From positions 5,131,140-5,195,139 of the forward strand of contig JAMKCF010000016.1 of assembly GCA_023634235.1 (NCBI GenBank): a DNA stretch of 64,000 nt, in the 5' to 3' direction. This document shows, one piece after another, positions 12,716 to 24,600 of this stretch. Every line of letters starts with the position of its first letter. The stretch's first letter is position 1. The notes under the pieces were generated by a model, which saw only the letters and a list, made by a program, of their open reading frames with translations, did no database searches and had not been told where the DNA came from. This stretch comes from Pisaster brevispinus (lineage: Eukaryota; Echinodermata; Asteroidea; Forcipulatida; Asteriidae). Made by a program: the position numbers and the translations under genes.

Positions 12716-13018
12716 ATTGCATCACCGCATAAGAACAGAGAATGGCAACCTTTCTCAACAGTTGGTGGCGCTATAGTAGATTATGATTTGCGATCCAAAT
12801 CCAAATGCCAATGATGAAATGAAAAGGGTATGTGTGACCCATGATTATTGTGTGGTGGTGTCCATAAAAACAACAAAAACAAGAAGTCGGGTAAGTGTTC
12901 GTAATACTAGCATGGAGGTAGAATCTCCCTGGTATAGTGTTTTGGGTGGTACAATTTGTATCTATCATAAAACAACTTCAGTTTATAGTTTAAAAAAAAC
13001 AACAACAACAAAAAGTAG

Positions 13019-13145
13019 GGAGTTCAGTAGTTGCGATGATCGTAACCCTCCATCCTCCCGACGCCGACGGTCGCAGACCGTCGGGAGGATGGAGGGACCG
13101 TCGGGAGGATGGAGGGTTACGATCATCGCAACTATAGGAGTTCAG
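13019..13145. repeat. GC-rich nested perfect hairpin flanked by a 9-bp direct repeat
   Basis: A 36-bp perfect inverted repeat pairs 13028-13063 with 13099-13134. Its spacer contains a second perfect hairpin (CCGACGGTC at 13064-13072 with GACCGTCGG at 13076-13084, loop GCA). A 20-bp block beginning ACCGTCGGGAGG is directly repeated at 13077-13096 and 13097-13116. The whole is flanked by GGAGTTCAG at 13019-13027 and 13137-13145. It interrupts an interspersed repeat whose uninterrupted relative lies near 48500-49370. It may be a small hairpin insertion with target duplication, or the product of template switching. Confidence 0.7.
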
Positions 13146-13169
13146 ACTTAAACGTAAACACGGCAATCC

Positions 13170-13485
13170 TATAAATGCTAGGGAGTTTGGTGGTATTTGC
13201 ATTTTTTCATCAAACCTCTACAAATTTGGCATCAATGAAAAGCTTTTTTAAGAGTAGTTCATTTTTGACATTGGTGCTTAAATCAGCTTCATGGCTGATT
13301 ACAATCAGACAATTGAGTTATGCCATTTTAAAGATGGACACAATGATGGATGATGATGGAAGGATGACCCGTTTGTACTTTTTGTGTCTGTAAATGTTTT
13401 TCTTCATGTTGATGCAAAACTGGTCAGGGCTTCATTTTGGTGACATTCTGCTCGACTTGTGATTATAATAGGACTGGGGACTGTC
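13170..13485 (+). repeat. Interspersed repeat, copy 1 (inverted partner near 49040-49365)
   Basis: This stretch matches the reverse complement of about 49040-49365 over roughly 300 bp. Shared pieces include GGTATTTGCATTTTTTCATC, GATGACCCGTTTGT and GTCAGGGCTTCATTTTGG. The element is non-coding in all frames, its type is unknown, and the two copies are clearly diverged. Confidence 0.65.
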
Positions 13486-15230
13486 TTTTAAGGAAAATGG
13501 TGAGGGGACTAGTGACAGTGTAGTTGGCAGTCATGGATCACTGAGACATCAGAGAGCATGGTAATTCTCAAATAACAGAATTAACGGTATCACATTCAGC
13601 ATAATCAGGTCAGAGAATGACGAGACCCAGTAACTGGGGGATGGGGCGCTGCTCTTTTTTTTCGAAAAATGGAAGAAGTCACAATGAATCACAGTTCAAA
13701 GGTTCAATGTCTTACTGTCAGGTGTGGGCCTAAAAACAGCTTGCATAACATGCTATCATATGCAAACTGTTTACTTACTCAGCAAAATAGACCATCAGCT
13801 TTTATAACCAAAACATAATTTTAGCAAATTAGTACAGTATTTATTTAAACCTTCAATAACTCCTTTCACTTTTCAACATTTCCAGAATAAATGTGACAGG
13901 CCTAATCTTTGCGGGTTTTCATTGTAAAAAAAAACCCCCAACTTCTTCTAGTTGTAACACATATTTGTGGCAAAAAGAGTATTAAAATACAGAAATTTGG
14001 GGTCGTTTGGGGCTTTTAAATATGGTTTCATAAGTAACATTACACTATAGCTATGAATAAAGTCCCTCCTTATCCACACATTTTATTTGCATAAATACGG
14101 CAGAGTGAAACTATAACTTATAAGCTTGTTGTAGTCTCTACTACCAGACTACCAGACTACGGTGACAATGGTCATACAAAACTTTAAACATGCATTTAGT
14201 TTGACAGTGAACATTAATTTAAGGGCCTACCCTATCATTTACCTTGTTTCTTGATATAATAGTGCCTGGTGGCGACTTGGTTGAGAGGGGGAGACTTTGC
14301 AAGGAGGTGATTTTGTCGGGCGAGATTGTTACAACACAGGGCAAGCTTGTTTGGGGGCGACTTTGTTGGGGCGAGTTTGCCAGGGGGGAGCGAAATGACC
14401 AGCATTCTACTGGCGTAGCAACTACTAACATTATGTACTAACCCATCATTTCCCATGAATGCTCTGAGAATATTCAAAGGTTGATTCTAGGTATTTTCTT
14501 CCTCCATGTTCTATCTCACCAAGACACCTTGAAAAACAATCTCATTCTGTGAAACAAAGATTACAATCCTGAAAAATACACCAAATAATCAAGCTTTTAA
14601 AGACAAAATTCAAATAAGGTTTATCTTCCTGTCTAAGGCCCTCTTACTAAATCCAAAATCATAACATGATAACTGTGGGGTGTCTTGTGAACTAGACTCC
14701 AGATCTGAATGTCAGAGTGTGGGTTCGGGTCTTGGTCATGGCACTTTATAGACACTGAACCATAATTGCTTCATCTTGGATGGGATGTGAAGTATTTGTT
14801 ACTGTGTGTTGTTTTAAAGGCACATACAAAACAGTTCTCTTATCACTAAGAGCAGATTGTGTAAGATCACTTGCATCACCTAGTAAACCCTTACAAGGTG
14901 CTGTAAATGGGAGTCATTATTCAAATATACATGCATACATGTACATGTGATCAAAAATAATGAGTGCTTTGAGATGCCTGTTGGGTGTACTGTAAATAAA
15001 GCACCATATTGCAATGAACCCAATATAAAGTATGTTTTGACTCTGATTATGGTGGAATACCTGGAATACCACATTGGGTTTCTAGTGCAATCCTCATTCA
15101 AGTAGAACAGAGTCAGACATGAAACATGATGTTGAATTTGGAAGGTTGTGGATCATTATGCTTAACAATGTTGTCCAATTTGTAGTTTTTGTTACAGAGT
15201 TGGATTACAACTACTGAATGAGACTTGACG

Positions 15231-18200
15231 ATGGCGCTGGTGTTTGGCATTGGTGTTGGTCTTTTTGTATTAAGCATCATATGGGGACTGTCAGTGTTAC
15301 TATGCATCATTCTATCCAGAGCTAAAGGTGCTGCAAAGTAAGTAATAATTCTATTAATGCAGAGTGAGATTGACCAAGGGAAGATTTCACTGAAGTCCCC
15401 ATTTGCGATCATGGCTATACCACAAGCTGAAAATCCATCGCTGTTGTGACATCGCTGATTTTGTTTCACCAAAGTCATCACAGTTGTGATGGTATAAAAA
15501 GGCAAATATACATTTTGTTCGTGGCTAAAAGTAGTGACCTTTTACATAACCCACAAGCAAAATTGTCAGTCGTTGCATGGTTGCCACGTAGACTACATGT
15601 CAAGACTTTGTTGCTGCGGTTCGATTAAAAAAGAAATGCATCAATTGCAGTTTCAATGTATATCAATTTTCATGCAGGTGCAACAAAAATAACAACAGGT
15701 GGCCCATATTAATGTTTAATTTGTAGGCATTCATTTTTAAAATGAGTCCACGTGAAATCAAATTCAACTTGTTTCATTCGTATAGTATTATAATTAACTT
15801 TATAAAAATGTGTAAATACCTTGTAATATTGCGATAAAATCTGACAAAACTCAGCTAAATTCTTGTCAAATTTATCCATGAGAATGACAGTTCTTTCCGA
15901 CATTTGTAAATGTCTGACACTTTCAAACAATGATGCATCGTTTGAAATAATGGCATCCCAAAAGAGTTGTCATCTTCTTTAAAAAAGTTTTTGAAATGAA
16001 AACTTTTTATCAATTGCAGATAATATTAAATTGAAAGGATGATGAGTGGATGCAATAACAGTACATTAATTTTAGGCCAAATGCTGGTTAAATAACACCC
16101 CAATGAATGAAAGTCTCCGTTTCTAACTGATGGTAAGCTGTCTTGACAGCAGTCACTGTTTTGCTGAAAGTTGTGATCAGCCAACTGCGCTGTGGGTATC
16201 CCAAGTCTCCCAGTCAAAGACCGTGAAGACTAAATGTAAAGTGCCATTTTACTCTTTAATTCACACACAACTCTAATAAAATCTAAACTCAATGGCGAAA
16301 TTTTTCATAAATTTATACTTTACAGTCACTAACGAGTTATTGCAAGATTGTCATTGCTGATAAGTTTTTTTGCAATGAGTAAAATCTTCGCAAAGACTTA
16401 GTGAAATCATTACCGACAATCCATTGCTAAGTTTTTGGATGGATTTTGAAATTTAGCGGTTGGTTTAGGCATTTGCAATTAGCAATGAGCATAATGAAAT
16501 CAACCCCAGGTCACTCATAGGCTCGAGGGGGATAGATGTCCACTAGTGATCAAATTGGCTTTATAACACACCTCAGTCCAAATTATGAATAATAAAGATT
16601 TTAAAAAAATATATTAGGGTTGTTAGCTGAACTGTTTTAATTTGCCTCTTATATTGAGCACTGTTGACTGGCATTGCCTGATGCCTCTTATACTGAGCAC
16701 TGTTGACTGGCATTGCCTGATGCCTCTTATATTGAACACTGTTGACTGGCATTGCCTGATGCCTCTTATATTGAACACTGTTGACTGGCATTGCCTGATG
16801 CCTCTTATACTGAGCACTGTTGACTTGCATTGCCTGATGTCTTTTATATTGAGCACTGTTGACTGGCATTGCCTGATGCCTCTTATATTGAGCACTGTTG
16901 ACTGGCATTGCCTGATGCCTCTTATATTGAGCACTGTTGACTGGCATTGCCTGATGCCTCTTATATTGAACACTGTTGACTAGCATTGCCTGATGCCTCT
17001 TATATTGAGCACTGTTGACTGGCATTGCCTGATGCCTCTTATACTGAGCACTGTTGACTGGCATTGCCTGATGCCTCTTATATTGAGCACTGTTGACTAG
17101 CATTGCCTGATGCCTCTTATACTGAGCACTGTTGACTGGCATTGCCTGATGCCTCTTATACTGAGCACTGTTGACTGGCATTGCCTGATGCCTCTTATAC
17201 TGAGCACTGTTGACTGGCATTGCCTGATGCCTCTTATACTGAGCACTGTTGACTGGCATTGCCTGATGCCTCTTATACTGAGCACTGTTGACTGGCATTG
17301 CCTGATGCCTCTTATACTGAGCACTGTTGACTGGCATTGCCTGATGCCTCTTATACTGAGCACTGTTGACTAGCATTGCCTGATGCCTCTTATACTGAGC
17401 ACTGTTGACTGGCATTGCCTGATGCCTCTTATACTGAGCACTGTTGACTGGCATTGCCTGATGCCTCTTATACTGAGCACTGTTGACTAGCATTGCCTGA
17501 TGCCTCTTATACTGAGCACTGTTGACTGGCATTGCCTGATGCCTCTTATACCGAGCACTGCTGACTGGCATTGCCTGATGCCTCTTATATTGAACACTGT
17601 TGACTGGCATTGCCTGATGCCTCTTATACTGAGCACTGTTGACTGGCATTGCCCGATGCCTCTTATACTGAGCTCTGCTGACTGGCATTGCCTGATGCCT
17701 CTTATATTGAACACTGTTGACTGGCATTGCCTGATGCCTCCTATATTGAACACTGTTGACTGGCATTGCCTGATGCCTCTTATACTGAGCACTGTTGACT
17801 GGCATTGCCTGATGCCTCTTATACTGAGCACAGTTGACTGGCATTGCCTGATGCCTCTTATATTGAGCACTGTTGACTGGCATTGCCTGATGCCTCTTAT
17901 ATTGAGCACTGTTGACTGGCATTGCCTGATGCCTCTTATACTGAGCACTGTTGACTGGCATTGCCTGATGCCTCTTATATTGAGCACTGTTGACTGGCAT
18001 TGCCTGATGCCTCTTATACTGAGCACTGTTGACTAGCATTGCCTGATGCCTCTTATATTGAGCACTGTTGACTGGCATTGCCTGATGCCTCTTATACTGA
18101 GCACTGTTGACTAGCATTGCCTGATGCCTCTTATACTGAGCACTGTTGACTGGCATTGCCTGATGCCTCTTATACCGAGCACTGCTGACTGGCATTGCCT

Positions 18201-21200
18201 GATGCCTCTTATATTGAACACTGTTGACTGGCATTGCCTGATGCCTCTTATACTGAGCACTGTTGACTGGCATTGCCCGATGCCTCTTATACTGAGCACT
18301 GCTGACTGGCATTGCCTGATGCCTCTTATATTGAACACTGTTGACTGGCATTGCCTGATGCCTCTTATATTGAACACTGTTTACTGGCATTGCCTGATGC
18401 CTCTTATACTGAGCACTGTTGACTGGCATTGCCTGATGCCTCTTATACTGAGCACAGTTGACTGGCATTGCCTGATGCCTCTTATATTGAGCACTGTTGA
18501 CTGGCATTGCCTGATGCCTCTTATATTGAGCACTGTTGACTGGCATTGCCTGATGCCTCTTATACTGAGCACTGTTGACTGGCATTGCCTGATGCCTCTT
18601 ATATTGAGCACTGTTGACTGGCATTGCCTGATGCCTCTTATACTGAGCACTGTTGACTAGCATTGCCTGATGCCTCTTATATTGAGCACTGTTGACTGGC
18701 ATTGCCTGATGCCTCTTATATTGAGCACTGTTGACTGGCATTGCCTGATGCCTCTTATACTGAGCACTGTTGACTGGCATTGCCTGATGCCTCTTATATT
18801 GAGCACTGTTGACTAGCATTGCCTGATGCCTCTTATATTGAGCACTGTTGACTGGCATTGCCTGATGCCTCTTATATTGAGCACTGTTGACTAGCATTGC
18901 CTGATGCCTCTTATATTGAGCACTGTTACGTAGCATTGCCTGATGCCTCTTATATTGAGCACTGTTGACTAGCATTGCCTGATGCCTCTTATACTGAGCA
19001 CTGTTGACTGGCATTGCCTGATGCCTCTTATACTGAGCACTGTTGACTGGCATTGCCTGATGCCTCTTATATTGAGCACTGTTGACTAGCATTGCCTGAT
19101 GCCTCTTATATTGAGCACTGTTGACTAGCATTGCCTGATGCCTCTTATATTGAGCACTGTTGACTAGCATTGCCTGATGCCTCTTATACTGAGCACTGTT
19201 GACTGGCATTGCCTGATGCCTCTTATACTGAGCACTGTTGACTGGCATTGCCTGATGCCTCTTATATTGAACACTGTTGACTAGCATTGCCTGGTGCAGC
19301 TTATACTGAGCACTGTTGACTGGCATTGCCTGATGCCTCTTATACTGAGCACTGTTGACTGGCATTGCCTGATGCCTCTTATACTGAGCACTGTTGACTG
19401 GCATTGCCTGATGCCTCTTATATTGAACACTGTTGACTGGCATTGCCTGATGCCTCTTATACTGAGCACTGTTGACTAGCATTGCCTGATGCCTCTTATA
19501 CTGAGCACTGTTGACTGGCATTGCCTGATGCCTCTTATACTGAGCACTGTTGACTGGCATTGCCTGATGCCTCTTATACTGAGCACTGTTGACTGGCATT
19601 GCCTGATGCCTCTTATATTGAACACTGTTGACTGGCATTGCCTGATGCCTCTTATACTGAGCACTGTTGACTAGCATTGCCTGATGCCTCTTATATTGAG
19701 CACTGTTGACTAGCATTGCCTGATGCCTCTTATATTGAGCACTGTTGACTAGCATTGCCTGATGCCTCTTATACTGAGCACTGTTGACTGGCATTGCCTG
19801 ATGCCTCTTATATTGAACACTGTTGACTGGCATTGCCTGATGCCTCTTATACTGAGCACTGTTGACTGGCATTGCCTGATGCCTCTTATACTGAGCACTG
19901 TTGACTGGCATTGCCTGATGCCTCTTATACTGAGCACTGTTGACTGGCATTGCCTGATGCCTCTTATACTGAGCACTGTTGACTGGCATTGCCTGATGCC
20001 TCTTATACTGAGCACTGTTGACTGGCATTGCCTGATGCCTCTTATACTGAGCACTGTTGACTGGCATTGCCTGATGCCTCTTATACTGAGCACTGTTGAC
20101 TGGCATTGCCTGATGCCTCTTATACTGAGCACTGTTGACTAGCATTGCCTGATGCCTCTTATACTGAGCACTGTTGACTGGCATTGCCTGATGCCTCTTA
20201 TACTGAGCACTGTTGACTAGCATTGCCTGATGCCTCTTATACTGAGCACTGTTGACTGACGTTGCCCATTGCCCCTTAATTGCACATATTCAATCTTGCC
20301 ATTTACATTTAAATTAGCTTGAATTGATTTTAACACAAAGTGCCTTTCATGATTAACCATGTGGGGGGTAGGGTTTGGATATCAGTGAGGTGAGATATGT
20401 GATTGTCTTTCACTCTGTCAAACTCCTTTATGGCTATTTCCTGTAAAAATAGTTCCCCTGATTGGGAGTTAGGTCAAGTGAGTTCCTAAAGGTTGTATAC
20501 TGAGTTTTAATGCTTCCCAAGAAATTTGAATCACACGTGAAACACGTGAAAGTTTTGGTGGTTGTGGGCCGTGGGGTTAAGAACTATTTTGGATTTAGCC
20601 TGAAAAGGGCTTTTTGTTTGTTTTTCAGCAAACAGTCTCTAAGACTTACCTAAAGTTCAACTTTAACCCTGTCAAGAAAAAATTATCCTGAAATTTCTTG
20701 TTGTCTCCAATCTTTTTAAAATGCTTTGTGCAAATCTTCCGAACAATTAAAACACCTGATTTAGTTTGGACCTTTCAGAGAATTTTTTAAAATGTATATC
20801 AATATTTTCTTTCTGTGTAAGTTTGCTGGAGGATAAATCATAACAGTATCCAAGTCATGTTAATAGAATACAGGGATAATAACAAGATGCATAATATGCC
20901 ACATTTCCTTAGGTCCTGACTAGATACAGAAGTGTTTCATTGTTTGTATTCCACTCATGCTTGTGGGGTTAGTGTATCCATGGATTCTATCTCCATGGTG
21001 TATCTTATGCAGGAAATGAGAGAAATACCAAGCATAATGACCCATGGATTGTTTGATGTTGACAGGTCTGGAGGTATAGCGATGATTGGTGTAGCTTCTG
21101 TGATCACAGTCATCCTTATAATCTATCCCAAAGAAGGACTACAACCAGAACCAGTTGACAACAGGGTAATATAACCAGGTCTTCATTTTACTGGGTGGGC

Positions 21201-21719
21201 TTTGCAATGTCACATGGTTCGAGGCAAGCTTTTGTGCAGCAACCTCCAGAAAAGTCAATAAACTCTGGTATCATTGTTCCAAGGATATTCATTCAGAATC
21301 AAGTATGGGTTTTTGTTGCCTCTTATGTAACTGTCTCATAGCCTAAGCCATAACTTGTGACTAAGCAAGTCATTGTACCAGATATTATTCAAATTTAACT
21401 TGTGAATGCCTCATCGGGTAAAATTTTTAGAAAAGGGGATGAGTGTTTATCATAAATTACATGTATGTAGTTGTTGAGTAGGCTATTCATTATAAATCAT
21501 TGCATGAACATATTATAAATTGTACAAAACGAAAGCTCAACTATGACGTTGTTCTTAATCTTATGCTCTTTATATCAGATCACAGATGGCATGTTCTGGA
21601 CAAGGGTAGTTATCTTGAGCATGATCAGTGTGTTTGCGCTACTCAGTCTCATCTTCATGTTTGTATTTCATTGGACTGAACCGATTTATGCTAAGCCAAT
21701 CAAGACAAAGCGATTCTGA
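15231..21719 (+). CDS. TMEM218: TMEM218, ciliary transition-zone transmembrane protein (three exons, 115 aa)
   Basis: Exons are 15231-15337, 21066-21165 and 21579-21719 (stop TGA at 21717), giving 348 nt with phases 2 and 0 and consensus GT-AG borders. The protein starts MALVFGIGVGLFVLSIIWGL, runs through the family signature LSRAKGAAK, and ends EPIYAKPIKTKRF, where I recall EPIYAKP in vertebrate TMEM218. Three hydrophobic segments are visible at about residues 3-28, 40-57 and 79-101. The length equals the human protein as I recall it. TMEM218 belongs to the ciliary transition-zone/tectonic (MKS) module and is mutated in Joubert and Meckel-like ciliopathies. A TGA in frame at 15219-15221 fixes the start. 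A possible acceptor (TTTGTTACAG) ends at 15197, so a non-coding first exon probably lies upstream. Intron 1 (5.7 kb) is mostly a 39-bp minisatellite, and another array begins about 50 nt after the stop. Confidence 0.93.
16641..20265. repeat. 39-bp minisatellite, about 93 copies, in TMEM218 intron 1
   Basis: The unit contains TGCCTGATGCCTCTTATACT followed by GAGCACTGTTGACTGGCAT. Most variation is transitions at three sites (ATAC/ATAT, GAGC/GAAC, CTGG/CTAG). Because 39 is a multiple of three, the minus strand stays open for more than 1,200 codons of a 13-residue period (MPVNSAQYKRHQA). The variants include P/L and A/V changes and the frame has no unique N-terminal part, so I treat it as non-coding. 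Each unit contains the short hairpin GGCAT-TGCCTG-ATGCC. Larger duplications are visible: a block at about 17500-18036 recurs at 18124-18660 (shift 624 bp, 16 units), and 19294-19479 recurs at 19489-19674 (shift 195 bp, 5 units). Confidence 0.97.
20266..20900. other. Remaining part of TMEM218 intron 1, no feature seen
   Basis: This is AT-rich, non-repetitive sequence between the array and exon 2. I see no open frame or motif worth naming. Confidence 0.5.
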
Positions 21720-21770
21720 TCTGAAGAGGACATTGTTTAGACTGTTGATGCAAACAAGTTTTTAACAACC

Positions 21771-22603
21771 AATCTTGTCATCTGGAACAATGACATCACT
21801 GTGGGAAGGAGTCAATGTTTGACTGGATCCATCACAGACAGTGATGTCATCAATCTTGTCATCTGGAACAATGACATCACTGTGGGAAGGAGTCACTGTT
21901 TGACTGGGATCCATCACAGACAGTGATGTCATCAATCTTGTCATCTGGAACAATGACATCACTGTGGGAAGGAGTCACTGTTTGACTGGGATCCATCACA
22001 GACAGTGATGTCATCAATCTTGTCATCTGGAACAATGACATCACTGTGGGAAGGAGTCACTGTTTGACTGGGATCCATCACAGACAGTGATGTCATCAAT
22101 CTTGTCATCTGGAACAATGACATCACTGTGGGAAGGAGTCACTGTTTGACTGGATCCATCACAGACAGTGATGTCATCAATCTTGTCATCTGGAACAATG
22201 ACATCACTGTGGGAAGGAGTCACTGTTTGACTGGATCCATCACAGACAGTGATGTCATCAATCTTGTCATCTGGAACAATGACATCACTGTGGGAAGGAG
22301 TCACTGTTTGACTGGATCCATCACAGGCAGTGATGTCATCAATCTTGTCACCTGGAACAATGACATCACTCTGGGAAGGAGTCACTGTTTGACTGGGATC
22401 CATCACAGACAGTGATGTCATCAATCTTGTCATCTGGAACAATGACATCAATGTGGAAAGGAGTCACTGTTTGACTGGGATCCATCACAGGCAGTGATGT
22501 CAACAATCGTGTCACCTGGAACAATGACATCACTGTGGGAAGGAGTCACTGTTTGACTGGATCCATCACAGACAGTGATGTCAACAATCGTGTCACCTGG
22601 ACC
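21771..22603. repeat. 81/82-bp hairpin minisatellite, ten copies plus a partial one, just after the TMEM218 stop
   Basis: Units begin (AATCTTGTCATCTGGAAC) at 21771, 21852, 21934, 22016, 22098, 22179, 22260, 22341, 22423, 22504 and 22585 (partial). The 81/82 difference is GGATCC against GGGATCC. Each typical unit holds ATGACATCACTGT and its exact reverse complement ACAGTGATGTCAT, 13 bp each, about 34 bases apart, so the array could form a row of hairpins in DNA or RNA. The last units have diverged (GTCAACAATCGTGTCACC). It starts 52 nt after the TMEM218 stop, so it probably lies in the 3' UTR, though no poly(A) site is proven. Confidence 0.95.
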
Positions 22604-23550
22604 AAAACATGTTACTTACTAAGTTACTGTATGTCCATTTGCAGACTTTTGTTTTGAAATAATCTTGTCCGTGTATACTCTGGTCTTTGTAACTTTGGCA
22701 AAAAAATGTACACCTGATTAAATGACCCACTGCTGTTAGTAGCCGTCGATGGTCCAAGTATAAAGAACCATCTACATGTACTGTGTGGCCTTACTGCATT
22801 GTACCTACTGGTTGTACTGGTACAGTACTACTAGCCTGAACATTTACATGTCACACTTCGAGGCATGTGAATATTGCCAGATGCAAGCTGTTAGTCCTGC
22901 GCCACCAGCCAATGAAAAAGGCCAATGGACCATTTCCACAGTAGATGGGGCTATACTCAAACTATTGTTTAGTGAAGGGGAGTAGGTAGTTTATCCTGTT
23001 GATCAGTTGATATATCCATACCCCATGGACTTCTGATTGTGACTACAATGTATGTGAATCACTGCAACTTAAAAGAGAACAACTGTGAAGATTAAAACCA
23101 CCTGATCCTCCTTTAATATTCACATTTTATTGTGTGGCTCAAACACAATGGATCTACAATTAAAAAGGAAATTACAAATCAGGCTTGTGGCACACTTGGT
23201 TTCCTTCAATGGGCAAGACGGTATCACACATGTGCATGTTGCATCATTTGTGAGGTAGAAACAAAAAGCAGTGTGTGACCATCACCACAACCACCCCTTT
23301 TTGCCCTGATTTTCTTGTTAATTCAGGTTCCGTTAGAATTGTGTACACATGAATACCCCCAAATATAAAAAAGTAACAGACATACAGTATGTAAAAGGAC
23401 AGTCAGAATTAACCAAGTGAAACTGGGACAGACATTTTGATATCTGTAACATTTTGTAATTTTCTCGCTTGAACACCATGTAAATTGCCAACTAGAGAGC
23501 TAGCCTGTGTAACTGTAGGCCTATAATGGAGCAACATTTGTGTAAATTTT
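22604..23550. other. TMEM218 downstream region, no gene seen
   Basis: A variant poly(A) signal (ATTAAA) at about 22717 might end the TMEM218 transcript. The short plus-strand frame at 22776-22985 has no recognisable domain. Confidence 0.35.
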
Positions 23551-23554
23551 ATTT

Positions 23555-23850
23555 ACATATCTCCTGACGATGACTAGAGCAAGCTAGTCGAAACATTGAG
23601 ACCAATTAAGAACTCACTCCGCGGCAGTGAAGTTAATAATGAGAAGTCCCCTCGATCCGATCCACTAAGCTAAAGTAGTAGTCTCGGGCGATTTCCTACC
23701 CTCCGCCCAGGTAGTAGCTTATAAGCTGGACAGTTCTTTTCAGAACTAAGAAGTCTCCCGATTTCCAAAATCTACTCCGCGGCAGTAGAATTAAAAGCAA
23801 GACCTAGTTCTTTAAGAACAAATCTACAAAGCTAGTAGATATACACATGG
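23555..23850 (+). mobile_element. Possible Penelope-like element relic with hammerhead-like motif
   Basis: At 23564-23594 the sequence reads CTGACGA, T, GACTAG, loop AGCAAG, CTAGTC, GAAAC. This resembles the catalytic core (CUGANGA, stem II, GAAA) of the small hammerhead ribozymes known from Penelope-like retroelements, except for one extra T. A motif ACTCCGCGGCAGT occurs twice (about 23615 and 23776), as in a partly duplicated terminal repeat. No reverse transcriptase or GIY-YIG frame is adjacent. The class is tentative. Confidence 0.35.
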
Positions 23851-24104
23851 TGTTACCGCAAACCGAATATAATATATATATGTGTTAGTAAAACTAGTGA
23901 ACAATTTGTGAAACAGAATTCCATCCTTTTAGTACATATGAAAGTATAAGTCTCAAAATTAATCTCTTGCAATTTCTTTCTTTTGCTAAGCAAAATTATT
24001 AATTGCAGTATGAAATATTGTTGGTTTGTGTGGAAAGACCCAATGGAACTGTTTAAAGAAGGAATTAACCTTAGAAGTGAACTTTCGCACAAATTTTAAT
24101 TCAA

Positions 24105-24600
24105 TTGCCTGAGGCACCAGATTGTAGCCTTCTTGGGCTTGACATCTCCACCAATGCCAGTTGGGAGAGGTATATCTCAGGCATTGCTAAGAGTGCTTCC
24201 ATGCGAGTTGGTTGTCTTTATCAAGCTCGGAAGTTCTTACCTCCTGATGCTACTCTCTACCTGTATAAGACAACTATACGCCCCCAAATGGAGTACTGTT
24301 GTCACATTTGGGCCGGAGCTTCTGCCTATCTTGTTGGTGAAGGGTTGGGATCAGCATTGCATCCTCTTTCCCACCTTAGGTCTACAGATATTCTCATGGT
24401 AAATGTGCCAGTCTAGTGTGTGCGACTTAGTTCCTCCTATCAGAATGTTTGAGCATGAAACCAGGCTTTCTGTTTCTCCTCACCCATACACTCTTGCTTT
24501 GCTGAGATGTACATGTAGAACAAGGAGCCGTTCCAACAGCTTTGTTCCTTGCCTGAATGTTTCCTTCCATCCTACAATCTAGACTGTTTTAAGAGGAATC
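24105..24600 (+). pseudogene. Remnant of a non-LTR retrotransposon ORF2 C-terminus
   Basis: The frame at 24105-24416 reads LLGLDIS, SWERYISGIAKSAS, VGCLYQARKFL and LYLYKTTIRPQMEYCCHIWA. This is the region just after the catalytic part of reverse transcriptases of CR1/Jockey-type LINEs. The reading then shifts frame; pieces such as FEHETRLSVSPHPYTLALLRC continue to about 24600, in line with the ORF2 C-terminus of those elements. The catalytic core is missing and the frame is broken, so this is a dead 5'-truncated copy. Confidence 0.8.

Noticed and set aside
16573..20223. 1,216-codon open frame on the minus strand as a protein-coding gene
   Set aside because: It starts inside the repeat, has no unique N-terminal part, and stays open only because the 39-bp unit is a multiple of three without stops. 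The unit variants change amino acids freely.
22041..22451. Open frames across the 81/82-bp array
   Set aside because: They follow the repeat and shift where units are 82 bp. They also lie directly after the TMEM218 stop and show no protein features.
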